Source of the DNA: JABJAG01 sp038137215
GTDB lineage: Bacteria; Pseudomonadota; Alphaproteobacteria; UBA6615
Length of the DNA: 64,000 nt
Assembly: GCA_038137215.1 (NCBI GenBank)
Contig: JAYQBG010000004.1
Location: forward strand, 67,999-131,998
Direction of reading: 5' to 3'
Notes under the pieces: generated by a model
Told to the model about the DNA's origin: nothing
What the model saw: only the letters and a program-made list of their open reading frames with translations
Database searches by the model: none
Part shown: positions 25,168 to 33,037 of the stretch, piece after piece
Numbering within the stretch: the stretch's first letter is position 1
Layout: each line of letters opens with the position of its first letter
Made by a program: the position numbers and the translations under genes

Positions 25168-26775
25168 CTACATCCGGAACACGCCGAAGCGCGTATCCTC
25201 AATCGGGGCGTTCAATGCGGCGGACAGGCCCAGCCCAAGCACACGTCGCGTGTCTGCCGGATCGATGATTCCGTCATCCCAGAGTCGCGCGCTGGCGTAG
25301 TACGGATGCCCCTGATGCTCGTACTGGTCGCGGATCGGCGCCTTGAAGGCTTCCTCGTCCGCAGCGCTCCAGGATTCGCCACGCGCTTCCAGACCGTCGC
25401 GGCGCACCTGTGCCAGCACATTGGCGGCCTGGGTCCCGCCCATGACGGAAATACGGGCATTCGGCCACATCCACATGAACCGAGGGCTATAAGCCCGTCC
25501 GCACATGCCGTAATTCCCGGCCCCGAAACTGCCGCCGATGATGACGGTAAACTTCGGCACATTGGCGCAGGCCACCGCGGTGACCATCTTCGCGCCATCC
25601 CGCGCGATACCCCCGGCCTCATATTTCTGGCCGACCATGAAACCGGAAATGTTCTGCAGGAAGATCAGCGGAATCTTCCGCTGGGCGCAGAGTTCGATGA
25701 AGTGCGCGCCCTTGAGGGCGGATTCCGAAAACAGAATTCCGTTATTGGCCACGATCCCGACCGGGTAGCCATGAAGATGGGCAAACCCCGTGACCAGGGT
25801 TTCACCGAAGAGCGCCTTGAACTCGTCGAACTCCGAGCCATCCACAATCCGCGCAATCACCTCACGCACGTCATAGGGTTTGCGGATATCGGCATTTACC
25901 ACGCCATAGAGTTCTTCGGCCGCATAGAGCGGTTCGCACGCGGGCCGCGTTTCCAGATCGATATGTTTGGGGCGGTTCAGATTGGCCACGATGCTCCGCA
26001 CAATGGCCAGCGCATGGGTGTCGTCCATCGCGAGATGATCGGCCACACCGCTGGTCCGTGTATGCACATCGGCCCCGCCGAGTTCCTCCGAGCTCACAAT
26101 CTCGCCTGTCGCCGCTTTCACCAGCGGTGGCCCGGCGAGGAAGATCGTGCCTTGTTCCTTCACGATCACGGCTTCGTCAGACATGGCGGGCACATAGGCA
26201 CCCCCGGCCGTGCAGGAGCCCATGACCGCCGCAATCTGGGGAATGCCTTCCGAAGACATGGTCGCCTGATTGTAGAAAATGCGCCCGAAGTGATCCCTAT
26301 CCGCAAACACGTCGTCCTGCTGGGGCAGGTTCGCCCCACCGGAATCGACGAGGTAGATGCAGGGCAGGTTGTTCTGTCTTGCGATCTCCTGGGCACGGAG
26401 ATGCTTCTTCACGGTGATCGGAAAATAGGTGCCCCCCTTCACCGTCGCATCGTTCACCACGATGATACATTCTAGGCCCGAGACCAGGCCGATGCCGGTC
26501 AGAATGCCGCCGGCGGGAACCGTGTCCTCGTACATCTCCCAGCCCGCGAACTGGGAGAACTCCAGAAACGCCGAGCCTTCGTCGAGAAGGGTGTCGATCC
26601 GCTCACGCGGCAATAATTTTCCTCGCGAGACATGACGCTCACGCGAGCGCTCACCACCGCCAAGCTCGATCTGCGCCACCTTCTCGCGCATGTCGTCGAT
26701 GACAGCGCGCATGGCCTCGGCATTCTTCCCAAAGAGTTCGGAGTTGGGGTCGAGGCTGGACTTGATCACGGTCAT
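25168..26775 (-). CDS. mccB: Methylcrotonyl-CoA carboxylase beta (carboxyltransferase) subunit
   Basis: 535-residue carboxyltransferase that transfers CO2 from biotin to 3-methylcrotonyl-CoA. Domains include GGGERSRERHVSRGKLLPRERID near the start, YLVDSGGANLPQQDDVF, MGSCTAGGAYVPAMSDE and, in the second half, FLQNISGFMVGQKYEAGGIARDGAKMV, IIGGSFGAGNYGMCGRAY; all are typical of MccB. The length and SGGANLPQQ motif separate it from propionyl-CoA carboxylase. Follows the isomerase gene by 94 bp and precedes liuC by 6 bp in the liu operon. Confidence 0.95.
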   Translation of the reverse strand: MTVIKSSLDPNSELFGKNAEAMRAVIDDMREKVAQIELGGGERSRERHVSRGKLLPRERIDTLLDEGSAFLEFSQFAGWEMYEDTVPAGGILTGIGLVSGLECIIVVNDATVKGGTYFPITVKKHLRAQEIARQNNLPCIYLVDSGGANLPQQDDVFADRDHFGRIFYNQATMSSEGIPQIAAVMGSCTAGGAYVPAMSDEAVIVKEQGTIFLAGPPLVKAATGEIVSSEELGGADVHTRTSGVADHLAMDDTHALAIVRSIVANLNRPKHIDLETRPACEPLYAAEELYGVVNADIRKPYDVREVIARIVDGSEFDEFKALFGETLVTGFAHLHGYPVGIVANNGILFSESALKGAHFIELCAQRKIPLIFLQNISGFMVGQKYEAGGIARDGAKMVTAVACANVPKFTVIIGGSFGAGNYGMCGRAYSPRFMWMWPNARISVMGGTQAANVLAQVRRDGLEARGESWSAADEEAFKAPIRDQYEHQGHPYYASARLWDDGIIDPADTRRVLGLGLSAALNAPIEDTRFGVFRM

Positions 26776-26869
26776 GGGAGTGCGCTCCGACGAACCAGCG
26801 TGGGAGACAACTTCTCCGACAAAACAGTTACATCTCTAACCAAGGTGCCCGGCATCACTGGTCCAATCC

Positions 26870-27475
26870 CTACCAGCCGCCGGTTTCGAGCCACTTGTCG
26901 ACCATGTCGAGCCGGTCGGCGCCCCAGAACCCTTCACCATCCACCATGAAGAACGGCGAACCGAAAACGTTGCGGGAGATCGCGTCGTCGGTGACGGTCT
27001 TGAGCTGCTCCTTGATCGCCGGGTCCTGGATGCCGGCTGCCACTGCGTCACTGTCAAAGCCCGCCTTCGCGGCAATGTCAACAACCGCAGCCGGGCTGGA
27101 AATATCCTGCGCCCCGCCGAGCGCAGCCGAGTAAAGCGCGAGCGCTATCTTGCTGGCACTAGCCGGGTTCTGGCTCTTGGCCCAGTACACCGCACGGGAG
27201 GCCGCCGTTGGCGAGAACGGAAAATCGGTGGGTGGATTGTAGGTCACCTCATGGAACCGGGCCGACCGTGCGAAGTCATGCTTTGCGTAGTCGCCCTTCA
27301 TGGGCACATGGGGCAGCGGGACCGCACCCGTGACCTTGAACACCGCGCCCAGCAGGAACGGCTTCCAGTCCACGCTGCGGCCGTGTTTGGCGGCGATGCC
27401 GTCGATCTTGTGCGCGGCGATATAGCCGTAGGGGCTGTTGAAATCGAAAAAGAACTCGATGGGTGTGTCGGACAT
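26870..27475 (-). CDS. 2-hydroxychromene-2-carboxylate isomerase / GST-kappa-like protein
   Basis: DsbA-fold protein of 201 residues. The N-terminus EFFFDFNSPYGYIAAHKID carries the S/N-SPY motif of the kappa GST and HCCA isomerase family in place of a CxxC pair, and GSPFFMVDGEGFWGADRLDMV is the family C-terminus. Members isomerise aromatic-ring-fission products with glutathione (naphthalene pathway) or have unknown roles. Here it lies between the carbonic anhydrase remnant and mccB, separated from the former by a REP-like element (27564-27659). An unrelated metabolic role is possible. Confidence 0.85.
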   Translation of the reverse strand: MSDTPIEFFFDFNSPYGYIAAHKIDGIAAKHGRSVDWKPFLLGAVFKVTGAVPLPHVPMKGDYAKHDFARSARFHEVTYNPPTDFPFSPTAASRAVYWAKSQNPASASKIALALYSAALGGAQDISSPAAVVDIAAKAGFDSDAVAAGIQDPAIKEQLKTVTDDAISRNVFGSPFFMVDGEGFWGADRLDMVDKWLETGGW

Positions 27476-27563
27476 ACAGTCTCTCCCTCTATTTGTGCAT
27501 CCTCATCCTGAGATCGGTCGAGGACGAAAAATCCGTTTCTCACGCTTTCGTTGGCTCGCCCCT

Positions 27564-27659
27564 GTCGTCATGCCCGCGAAGGCGGGCATCCATAAACGCC
27601 GATGCAAATCGGGGCAAACGCCGGTGGCTATGGGTTCCCGCCTTCGCGGGAACGACGAC
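27564..27659. repeat. REP-like inverted-repeat element
   Basis: Two 18-nt hairpins, TGCCCGC-GAAG-GCGGGCA (27571-27588) and TTCCCGC-CTTC-GCGGGAA (27635-27652), embedded in approximately 30-nt flanks that are inverted repeats of each other (GTCGTC...CCAT at 27564-27593 against its near reverse complement at 27630-27659). This paired hairpin resembles alphaproteobacterial REP/MITE-like elements with the core CCCGCGAAGGCGGG. Only one copy is seen in the window. It lies between the carbonic anhydrase remnant and the isomerase gene. Confidence 0.75.
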
Positions 27660-27679
27660 TGTAAGGTTGCCAGCCACGA

Positions 27680-27982
27680 TCACGACCCCGCCGCGATATC
27701 GCGGCCAATAATCAGTTTCTGAATGTCGCTGGTGCCGTGCAGACCCTGGTCCGGACCGTAGGGCGGCACAAGGTTTGCCACATTGCGCACGATGAAGAGC
27801 TCGCCCGGTTCCGTATCCAGGACCAGCGCCGGGTCAACACGGGAATCCGCACAGGCGATCAGCATGACCTCGGGATGCTGACCCTCTGCGGCCAGTTCCC
27901 GCATCCGCTCGGGCCGGTGACTGTAATACCGGGAGCGGAAGCTCTGGTGGCCCGCCACCAGACGTTCAACCGCGTTTACCAT
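27680..27982 (-). pseudogene. Beta-carbonic anhydrase N-terminus fused to an acyl-CoA dehydrogenase tail
   Basis: The 100-residue product begins as a beta-carbonic anhydrase: AVERLVAGHQSFRS, VMLIACADSRVDP (zinc ligand Cys about 44, Asp46, Arg48) and FIVRNVANLVPPYGPDQGLHGTS. At residues 83-85 (GTS) it switches to DIQKLIIGRDIAAGS, the typical C-terminal tail of acyl-CoA dehydrogenases (compare GTSEIQR/IIGRE in such proteins). The second zinc-ligand motif HxxC and all later carbonic anhydrase sequence are missing, so it cannot be an active anhydrase. The GTS codons are common to both parents, suggesting a microhomology deletion or a misjoin. It overlaps the upstream SDR stop by 7 bp. Confidence 0.85.
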
Positions 27983-28644
27983 GGGACGTCCTTTCCCCGG
28001 TGGTCGAGAAACCGACCGCTCCGGTCAAGCGTCAGCCGGTCGATCACGGCGCGGATCCCCGTCACGCTTTCCTGCGGGGTGATCGACGCATGGGGACCGG
28101 TCATATCGATTTTCACATAGCCGGGATGCAGCGCGACCGAGGCTACGCCGCGTGCGCGCCATTCCGGTTCGACCGCGCGGTAGCGCTTGTTCAGTTCGCC
28201 TTTGGAATCGCCGTAGAGATCCGGGCTGCTGGGGCGCGGACGCCCGGAGCCCTGGATGCTCGACATCAGCGCGACCTTCTTATGATCGCTCGCGGCCACG
28301 CTGTTGAGAAGCGCCGACACGGTCACGATCGGCGCTTCGGCGTTGATCCGCATGGTCTCGGCGGTTTCTTCCGGGCTTGCACTACCGCGGCTGTTGAGGA
28401 CGCCGGCGTTGTGGATCAGAACATCGAGCGCCACCTTGCGCAGGGCGTCGGCAAAGCGAGCGATATGGGTGTCGTTGCGCACATCAAGCGGATGCACACG
28501 GACATCGCCGCGCACCTCGCCCAGCGCCCCCGGAGCGTCGGGAGACCGTGTCGTTGCATAGACCCGCCAGCCATCGGCCGCATATTGCCGCACGAACTCC
28601 AGACCTATGCCCCGGCTCGCGCCGATGATTGCCACATTTGGCAT
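27976..28644 (-). CDS. SDR-family oxidoreductase (paralogue 1)
   Basis: Short-chain dehydrogenase/reductase of 222 residues from the ATG at 28644; GTG 28656 is also in frame. NAD(P)-binding ASRGIGLEFVR, VLIHNAGVL, and the active-site Tyr-Lys pair in DLYGDSKGELN. The sequence resembles the C-factor/sniffer-like group with family markers PEWRARGVASVALHPGYVKIDM. It is close in sequence to the next gene upstream, suggesting a local duplication. Substrate unknown; located in the LiuR-controlled cluster. Confidence 0.85.
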   Translation of the reverse strand: MPNVAIIGASRGIGLEFVRQYAADGWRVYATTRSPDAPGALGEVRGDVRVHPLDVRNDTHIARFADALRKVALDVLIHNAGVLNSRGSASPEETAETMRINAEAPIVTVSALLNSVAASDHKKVALMSSIQGSGRPRPSSPDLYGDSKGELNKRYRAVEPEWRARGVASVALHPGYVKIDMTGPHASITPQESVTGIRAVIDRLTLDRSGRFLDHRGKDVPW

Positions 28645-28683
28645 TGCACTCCCCACCCCACCGTCAACCCGGCGGAACCCAAT

Positions 28684-29334
28684 TCACCAGGGGTGTTCAC
28701 TCCCCTTCCAGGTGAGAAACTTTCCGGCATCGCTGTCGTCCATCTCCCCGATGACACGCCGCATGCCGCTGACACTCTCATTCACGCTGACCGGCGCACT
28801 GCGCCCACCCATATCCGTCGCCACCCAGCCCGGGTGGAACACCACTGATGTGATTCCTCGCGCGCGCCATTCCGGCTCGATCTCGCGGAACCGGTCATTC
28901 AGCAGGCATTTGGACGCGCCGTAATCCGCCGAGGGCATACCGCCGCCATGGCGCGCGCCCATCTGGCTGGTGAGGATCGCCAGCTTGCGCATCTCACCCC
29001 GTTCGAGCGCGGGCAGCATTGCACCGACCACATCGAAGGGCGCATCCGCGTTGATCGACATCATTTCGTCCCGGCTGACACCCCGCAGAACACCGGCGCT
29101 GTGGATCATGACGTCCAGCCCCCGTCCCTCGAAGGCCTGCGAGAGCGCGGCGATATCGTCAGCGTCACGCACCTCCAGGCGGTGGATGGTGATATCCCCA
29201 CCGATCTTCCCAAGGTCACCGGGCTTGTCGGGTGTGCGTGTGGTGACGTGCACCTCCCAGCCGTCTTCAGCATAGGCTGTGGCCAGACCGAGACCGATCC
29301 CCCGGCTCGCACCCGCAATCAGAACAGATGGCAT
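28684..29334 (-). CDS. SDR-family oxidoreductase (paralogue 2)
   Basis: 216-residue SDR with GASRGIGLGLATAYA, VMIHSAGVL and the catalytic SADYGASKCLLND (Tyr and Lys). It shares PEWRARGITSVVFHPGWVATDM with the neighbouring 222-aa SDR (paralogue 1), 39 bp downstream, so the two look like tandem duplicates that have diverged. It begins 2 bp after the RidA gene and is transcribed with it. Substrate unknown; a role in detoxifying aldehydes or ketones of branched-chain catabolism is only a guess. Confidence 0.85.
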   Translation of the reverse strand: MPSVLIAGASRGIGLGLATAYAEDGWEVHVTTRTPDKPGDLGKIGGDITIHRLEVRDADDIAALSQAFEGRGLDVMIHSAGVLRGVSRDEMMSINADAPFDVVGAMLPALERGEMRKLAILTSQMGARHGGGMPSADYGASKCLLNDRFREIEPEWRARGITSVVFHPGWVATDMGGRSAPVSVNESVSGMRRVIGEMDDSDAGKFLTWKGSEHPW

Positions 29335-29336
29335 GG

Positions 29337-29738
29337 CTATGCCCCCTCCGTATTCGACGTCGCGCCCGGCCGGCGCGCCGTGACCTCGATCTCGATTTTC
29401 ATGCGCGGATCCACCAACTGCGCGATTAGCGCCGTCGCGGCGGGCGGATGCGGCCCCAGATATTGCTTGAAGACCGGCATCAGCGCTTCGTAGTCATCGG
29501 CATCGGGAAAGTAGTAGGTCACCCGCACCAGATCGGCGAAGGAACAGCGCGCGGCGGCCAATGTGCGCGCGATGTTGCGGAACGCCTGATGGGTCTGCTC
29601 CGTCACATCGTCGGAGATGGTCATGGTCTTGTAGTCGAAACCGGTGGTACCGGAGACATGCACATAATGATCGTCAACGACGGCCCGGGAATAGCCGACC
29701 GCCTTCTCGAATTCGGAGTTGGTGGAGATACGGCGCAC
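29337..29738 (-). CDS. RidA/YjgF-family protein
   Basis: 133-residue RidA superfamily protein. Typical blocks are VHVSGTTGFDYKT, TEQTHQAFRNIARTLAAA, RVTYYFPDADDY and LVDPRMKIEIEVTA, in which the Arg of DPRMKIEIE corresponds to the imine/carboxylate-binding Arg of RidA. The family hydrolyses reactive 2-aminoacrylate-type enamines. The start is GTG at 29738 overlapping the ivd stop by one base (TAGTG), so coupling to ivd is likely. Exact substrate in this operon is unknown. Confidence 0.88.
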   Translation of the reverse strand: MRRISTNSEFEKAVGYSRAVVDDHYVHVSGTTGFDYKTMTISDDVTEQTHQAFRNIARTLAAARCSFADLVRVTYYFPDADDYEALMPVFKQYLGPHPPAATALIAQLVDPRMKIEIEVTARRPGATSNTEGA

Positions 29739-30910
29739 TAGGTAGTCTTTTCGAAGAGTTCGCGGCCGATCAGCATGCGCCGGATTTCCGATGTGCCCGC
29801 GCCAATTTCGTAGAGCTTCGCATCTCGTAACAGACGCCCGGTCGGGTATTCATTGATATAGCCGTTGCCACCGAGCGTCTGGATTGCTTCCAGCGCCATC
29901 CAGGTGGCCTTTTCGCCGGCGTAAAGAATGGCGCCGGCCGCGTCCTTGCGGGTGGTCTCGCCCCGGTCGCAGGCCTGGGCGACGGCATATACATAGGCCT
30001 TGCAGGCATTCATGGTGACATACATGTCCGCCAGCTTGCCCTGCATCAGCTGGAAGGTGCCAATGGGCTGGCCGAACTGCTCGCGCTCATGAACATAAGG
30101 CACCACGATATCCATGCAGGCCTGCATGATCCCCAGCGGCCCCGCCGCGAGCACCGCGCGTTCGTAATCGAGGCCGGACATCAGGACATTGACGCCCTTG
30201 CCGACCTCCCCGAGCACGTTTTCTTCAGGGACTTCACAATCCTGGAAAACTAGCTCGCAGGTGTCCGAGCCGCGCATACCCAGCTTGTCGAGTTTCTGGG
30301 CCTGGCTGAACCCCTTGAAACCTTTCTCCACGATGAAGGCCGTCATGCCGCGCGGCCCGGCATCCATGTCGGTCTTGGCGTAAATCACGAAAGTCTCCGA
30401 AACGGGGCCGTTGGTGATCCACATCTTGTTGCCGTTGAGGATATAGCGGTCGCCACGCTTCTCGGCCCGGGTGCGCATGCCCACCACGTCGGATCCCGCG
30501 CCGGGTTCACTCATGGCCAGCGCGCCGACATGCTTGCCCGACACCAGATCCGGAAGGTAGCGCGCCTTCTGTTCGGCAGTGCCGTTGCGATGAATCTGAT
30601 TCACGCAGAGATTGGAATGGGCTCCGTAGGACAGGCCGACCGATGCGGAGGCGCGGCTGATCTCCTCCATCGCGACGCAGTGCTCGAGATAGCCCAGGTT
30701 CGAACCGCCATATTCCTCGTCCACGGTGATGCCGTGCAGGCCGAGTTCGCCCATCTGGGGCCAGAGGTCGATGGGAAACTCGTTCGACGCATCGATCTCC
30801 TCCGCCCGCGGTGCGATCTTGTCCGACGAAAAGCTGCGGACCGAATCCCGCAGCATGTTGGCGGTGTCGCCCAGATCGAAGCTCAGGCTCGGATATTCAT
30901 TGGGAATCAT
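29738..30910 (-). CDS. ivd: Isovaleryl-CoA dehydrogenase
   Basis: FAD-dependent acyl-CoA dehydrogenase (390 residues) converting isovaleryl-CoA to 3-methylcrotonyl-CoA, the committed step of leucine catabolism. It shows MSEPGAGSDVVGMRTRAEKRGD, KMWITNGPVSETFVIYAKTD and the catalytic-base helix MSGLDYERAVLAAGPLGIMQ, the isovaleryl-CoA dehydrogenase position for the catalytic Glu. It ends with GAGTSEIRRMLIGRELFEKTT. A strong AGGAGGAG site precedes the ATG. It follows liuR by 94 bp and heads the long minus-strand cluster. Confidence 0.93.
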   Translation of the reverse strand: MIPNEYPSLSFDLGDTANMLRDSVRSFSSDKIAPRAEEIDASNEFPIDLWPQMGELGLHGITVDEEYGGSNLGYLEHCVAMEEISRASASVGLSYGAHSNLCVNQIHRNGTAEQKARYLPDLVSGKHVGALAMSEPGAGSDVVGMRTRAEKRGDRYILNGNKMWITNGPVSETFVIYAKTDMDAGPRGMTAFIVEKGFKGFSQAQKLDKLGMRGSDTCELVFQDCEVPEENVLGEVGKGVNVLMSGLDYERAVLAAGPLGIMQACMDIVVPYVHEREQFGQPIGTFQLMQGKLADMYVTMNACKAYVYAVAQACDRGETTRKDAAGAILYAGEKATWMALEAIQTLGGNGYINEYPTGRLLRDAKLYEIGAGTSEIRRMLIGRELFEKTT

Positions 30911-31004
30911 CTGGTATCTCCTCCTGCCGACGGCTCAGACCGCCGCGCCGAATGAACCGGCGCCGGCACCATGATCGTCCGGCATATGTTCGCACACAAG
31001 GCCA

Positions 31005-31406
31005 TCATTCCGCTGCTGTCCGTTCGGCAGCTTCCAGAGCCGCCAGTCGTTCCCGGCAGCGTTCGGCATAGCTGTCCATGTTGGCGAGACTGATTTCCAG
31101 ATCGCGCCGCTTTTCCTCAAGCAGCGCGCGCTTTTCATCGAGCTTTTCGAGCATAGTGCGCAACTGACCGGCCTCGCCCTGGGGCGCGGCATAGAGATCG
31201 ATAACCTCCTTGGCCTCCGCGAGAGAGAAACCCAGCCGCTTCCCGCGCAGCACGAGTGCAAGCCGGACCCGGTCGCGGGCCGAATAGATCCGCTTCTGAC
31301 CTTCACGCAATGGCGCGATCAGGCCCTCTGCTTCGTAATAGCGGATCGTCCGGGGCGTAATATCAAACTCCCGGGCGAGCTCGGAGATGGAATAGGTCCG
31401 ATCCAT
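31005..31406 (-). CDS. liuR: MerR-family regulator, probable LiuR
   Basis: 133-residue MerR regulator with an N-terminal winged helix (YSISELAREFDITPRTIRYY) and a C-terminal coiled coil. It precedes ivd and the other leucine-catabolic genes, as LiuR does in proteobacteria, and lies 9 bp after a perfect 18-bp palindrome (31415-31432) that matches the known LiuR-type consensus, so autoregulation and control of the operon are likely. No cysteines resembling the metal-binding sites of CueR/ZntR are apparent. A branched-chain acyl-CoA intermediate is the probable effector by analogy. Confidence 0.88.
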   Translation of the reverse strand: MDRTYSISELAREFDITPRTIRYYEAEGLIAPLREGQKRIYSARDRVRLALVLRGKRLGFSLAEAKEVIDLYAAPQGEAGQLRTMLEKLDEKRALLEEKRRDLEISLANMDSYAERCRERLAALEAAERTAAE

Positions 31407-31414
31407 AATCCAAA

Positions 31415-31432
31415 GTTTACGTTAACGTAAAC
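31415..31432. promoter_or_regulatory. LiuR operator palindrome
   Basis: Perfect palindrome GTTTACGTTAACGTAAAC directly upstream of liuR. MerR-type regulators bind such sites between the -35 and -10 elements. It fits the reported LiuR motif family in which TTTACG and CGTAAA arms are separated by a short spacer. No second copy was found in the long gaps of the cluster, so all genes may be transcribed from this promoter. Confidence 0.8.
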
Positions 31433-31487
31433 GTAATGCAAGGAAATTCGAATTCAGATCCGAGTCTCGTTGCAAACAGTAACTTAG

Positions 31488-31964
31488 CTAGCTGTGTTCG
31501 CGGATTAGGCGCGCTTTCTGGCGTTCCCAGTCGCGCTTTTTCTCGGTCTGGCGCTTGTCGTATTGGCGCTTGCCGGTCGCGATCCCCAGATCGACCTTCG
31601 CGATCCCACGCTGGTTGAAATAGATCGAAAGCGGCACCAGGGTCACGCCCTCCCGCTGGATCGACATCAGCAAGCGGTCGCGTTCGCGTGCGTGGACCAG
31701 TAATTTTCGCGGCCGGCGTTCTTCATGGCCGAAATTCCGGGCGGGAGCATATTCCGGGATATAGCAGTTGAACATCCAGAGTTCGCCGTCCCGCTCACCG
31801 GCCCAGGCGTCCACAAGACTGCCCTTCCCCTCACGCAGGGATTTCACCTCCGACCCCGTCAGCACGATGCCCGCTTCCATGTTGTCTTCGATGGAATAGT
31901 CGTGCCGCGCCTTGCGGTTTTGGGCGGCAATGGTCCCTGGCGGTCCCTTTTTCTTCTGTGCCAT
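31488..31964 (-). CDS. smpB: SsrA-binding protein
   Basis: tmRNA-binding ribosome-rescue factor, 158 residues. The OB-fold core includes KARHDYSIEDNMEAGIVLTGSEVKSLREGK and NIPEYAPA-type CYIPEYAPARNFGH; the basic C-terminus (KRQYDKRQTEKKRDWERQKAR) enters the mRNA channel. Length is normal. It lies 22 bp downstream of dapA in the same direction, a common pairing in proteobacteria. Note that no tmRNA gene was seen in the window. Confidence 0.96.
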   Translation of the reverse strand: MAQKKKGPPGTIAAQNRKARHDYSIEDNMEAGIVLTGSEVKSLREGKGSLVDAWAGERDGELWMFNCYIPEYAPARNFGHEERRPRKLLVHARERDRLLMSIQREGVTLVPLSIYFNQRGIAKVDLGIATGKRQYDKRQTEKKRDWERQKARLIREHS

Positions 31965-31986
31965 CTCGGCTCCGAAACTCCGGCGC

Positions 31987-32865
31987 CTAGTTCAACAGGC
32001 CGGCCGAGACCATCGCCGCATGTACCTGCTTCTTGGTGTTCCCGTTTGCAGGCGTCAGCGGCAGGCGCACATCGTTGGTGCACTTGTCCAGCAACGAGGC
32101 GGCGTATTTCACCGGCACGGGGTTCGGCTCGACGAACAACGCCTGATGCAGCGGAAACAGCCGCGCATTGATGGTCATGGCATCGTCGTGCTTTCCGCCA
32201 GCCCAGGCATCGTGCATTTCGGCCAGAGGGCCCGGCGCAACGTTGGAGGTCACCGAAATACAGCCATCACCGCCATTTGCCATGAACGACAGCACCGTCG
32301 CATCCTCGCCAGAGAGCATGCAGAAATCCTCCCCGATGGCTTCCCGTGTCGAAAGCGGGCGCGTTAGATCGGCCGTGGCATCCTTGACACCCACGATGCT
32401 CGAAAAGTCCTTCGCCAGCCGCGCCATGGTCTCCACCGAAATATCGATCACCGAACGCGGCGGGATGTTGTAGATAATGACCGGCAGGTCCACGGCTTTC
32501 GCAACAGCCTCGTAGTGGGCATACAGACCATCCTGGGACGGCTTGTTATAATACGGAGTCACGATCAGCGCCGCATCCGCACCCGCCGACTTTGCATGCT
32601 GGGTCAGGCGCACGCATTCTTCGGTCGAATTGGACCCGGTCCCGGCAATCACCGGAACCCGGCCCGCCGTCGCCTCAATGCAGAGTTCAACCACACGCTC
32701 GTGCTCGTCATGGCTTAAAGTGGGCGATTCCCCGGTCGTCCCGACGGGAATCAGCCCGTCAGTGCCTGACGTGATCTGCCATTCGACCAGGTCCTGGAAC
32801 GCTTTCTCATCCACCTTGCCGTCACGAAACGGGGTGATAAGCGCAGTCAACGATCCTTTGAACAT
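31987..32865 (-). CDS. dapA: 4-hydroxy-tetrahydrodipicolinate synthase
   Basis: Condenses pyruvate and aspartate-4-semialdehyde in lysine/diaminopimelate synthesis. The 292-residue TIM barrel contains GTTGESPTLSHDEH, VTPYYNKPSQDGLYAHY (Tyr and Thr of the catalytic triad), IYNIPPRSVIDI and the Schiff-base lysine strand GVKDATADL. Upstream in the same operon as smpB. The divergent promoter region of about 170 bp faces the lytic transglycosylase gene. No anomalies. Confidence 0.95.
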   Translation of the reverse strand: MFKGSLTALITPFRDGKVDEKAFQDLVEWQITSGTDGLIPVGTTGESPTLSHDEHERVVELCIEATAGRVPVIAGTGSNSTEECVRLTQHAKSAGADAALIVTPYYNKPSQDGLYAHYEAVAKAVDLPVIIYNIPPRSVIDISVETMARLAKDFSSIVGVKDATADLTRPLSTREAIGEDFCMLSGEDATVLSFMANGGDGCISVTSNVAPGPLAEMHDAWAGGKHDDAMTINARLFPLHQALFVEPNPVPVKYAASLLDKCTNDVRLPLTPANGNTKKQVHAAMVSAGLLN

Positions 32866-33037
32866 CTTGGCCTCCTGACCGCTCCACGCGGTCCTTGCAG
32901 ATTTTCGCGGGACGATAACGGCTCACTCCGGCGCGAACAAGGCAGTTCCGCAGAAGAACCGCCCCCAAGCCCGGACGGATTGCTGGCCAACGCACACACC
33001 CAGCCTTAAAATCCGGGTCGGAGATTATACCTTGGCC

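Noticed and set aside
24520..26475. 651-codon plus-strand open frame opposite the liuC-mccB genes
   Set aside because: It mirrors well-supported minus-strand genes and its product has the His/Arg/Gly bias of reverse-frame GC-rich DNA.
27541..27680. CRISPR repeat
   Set aside because: The hairpin units occur as a single inverted pair without spacers or cas genes.
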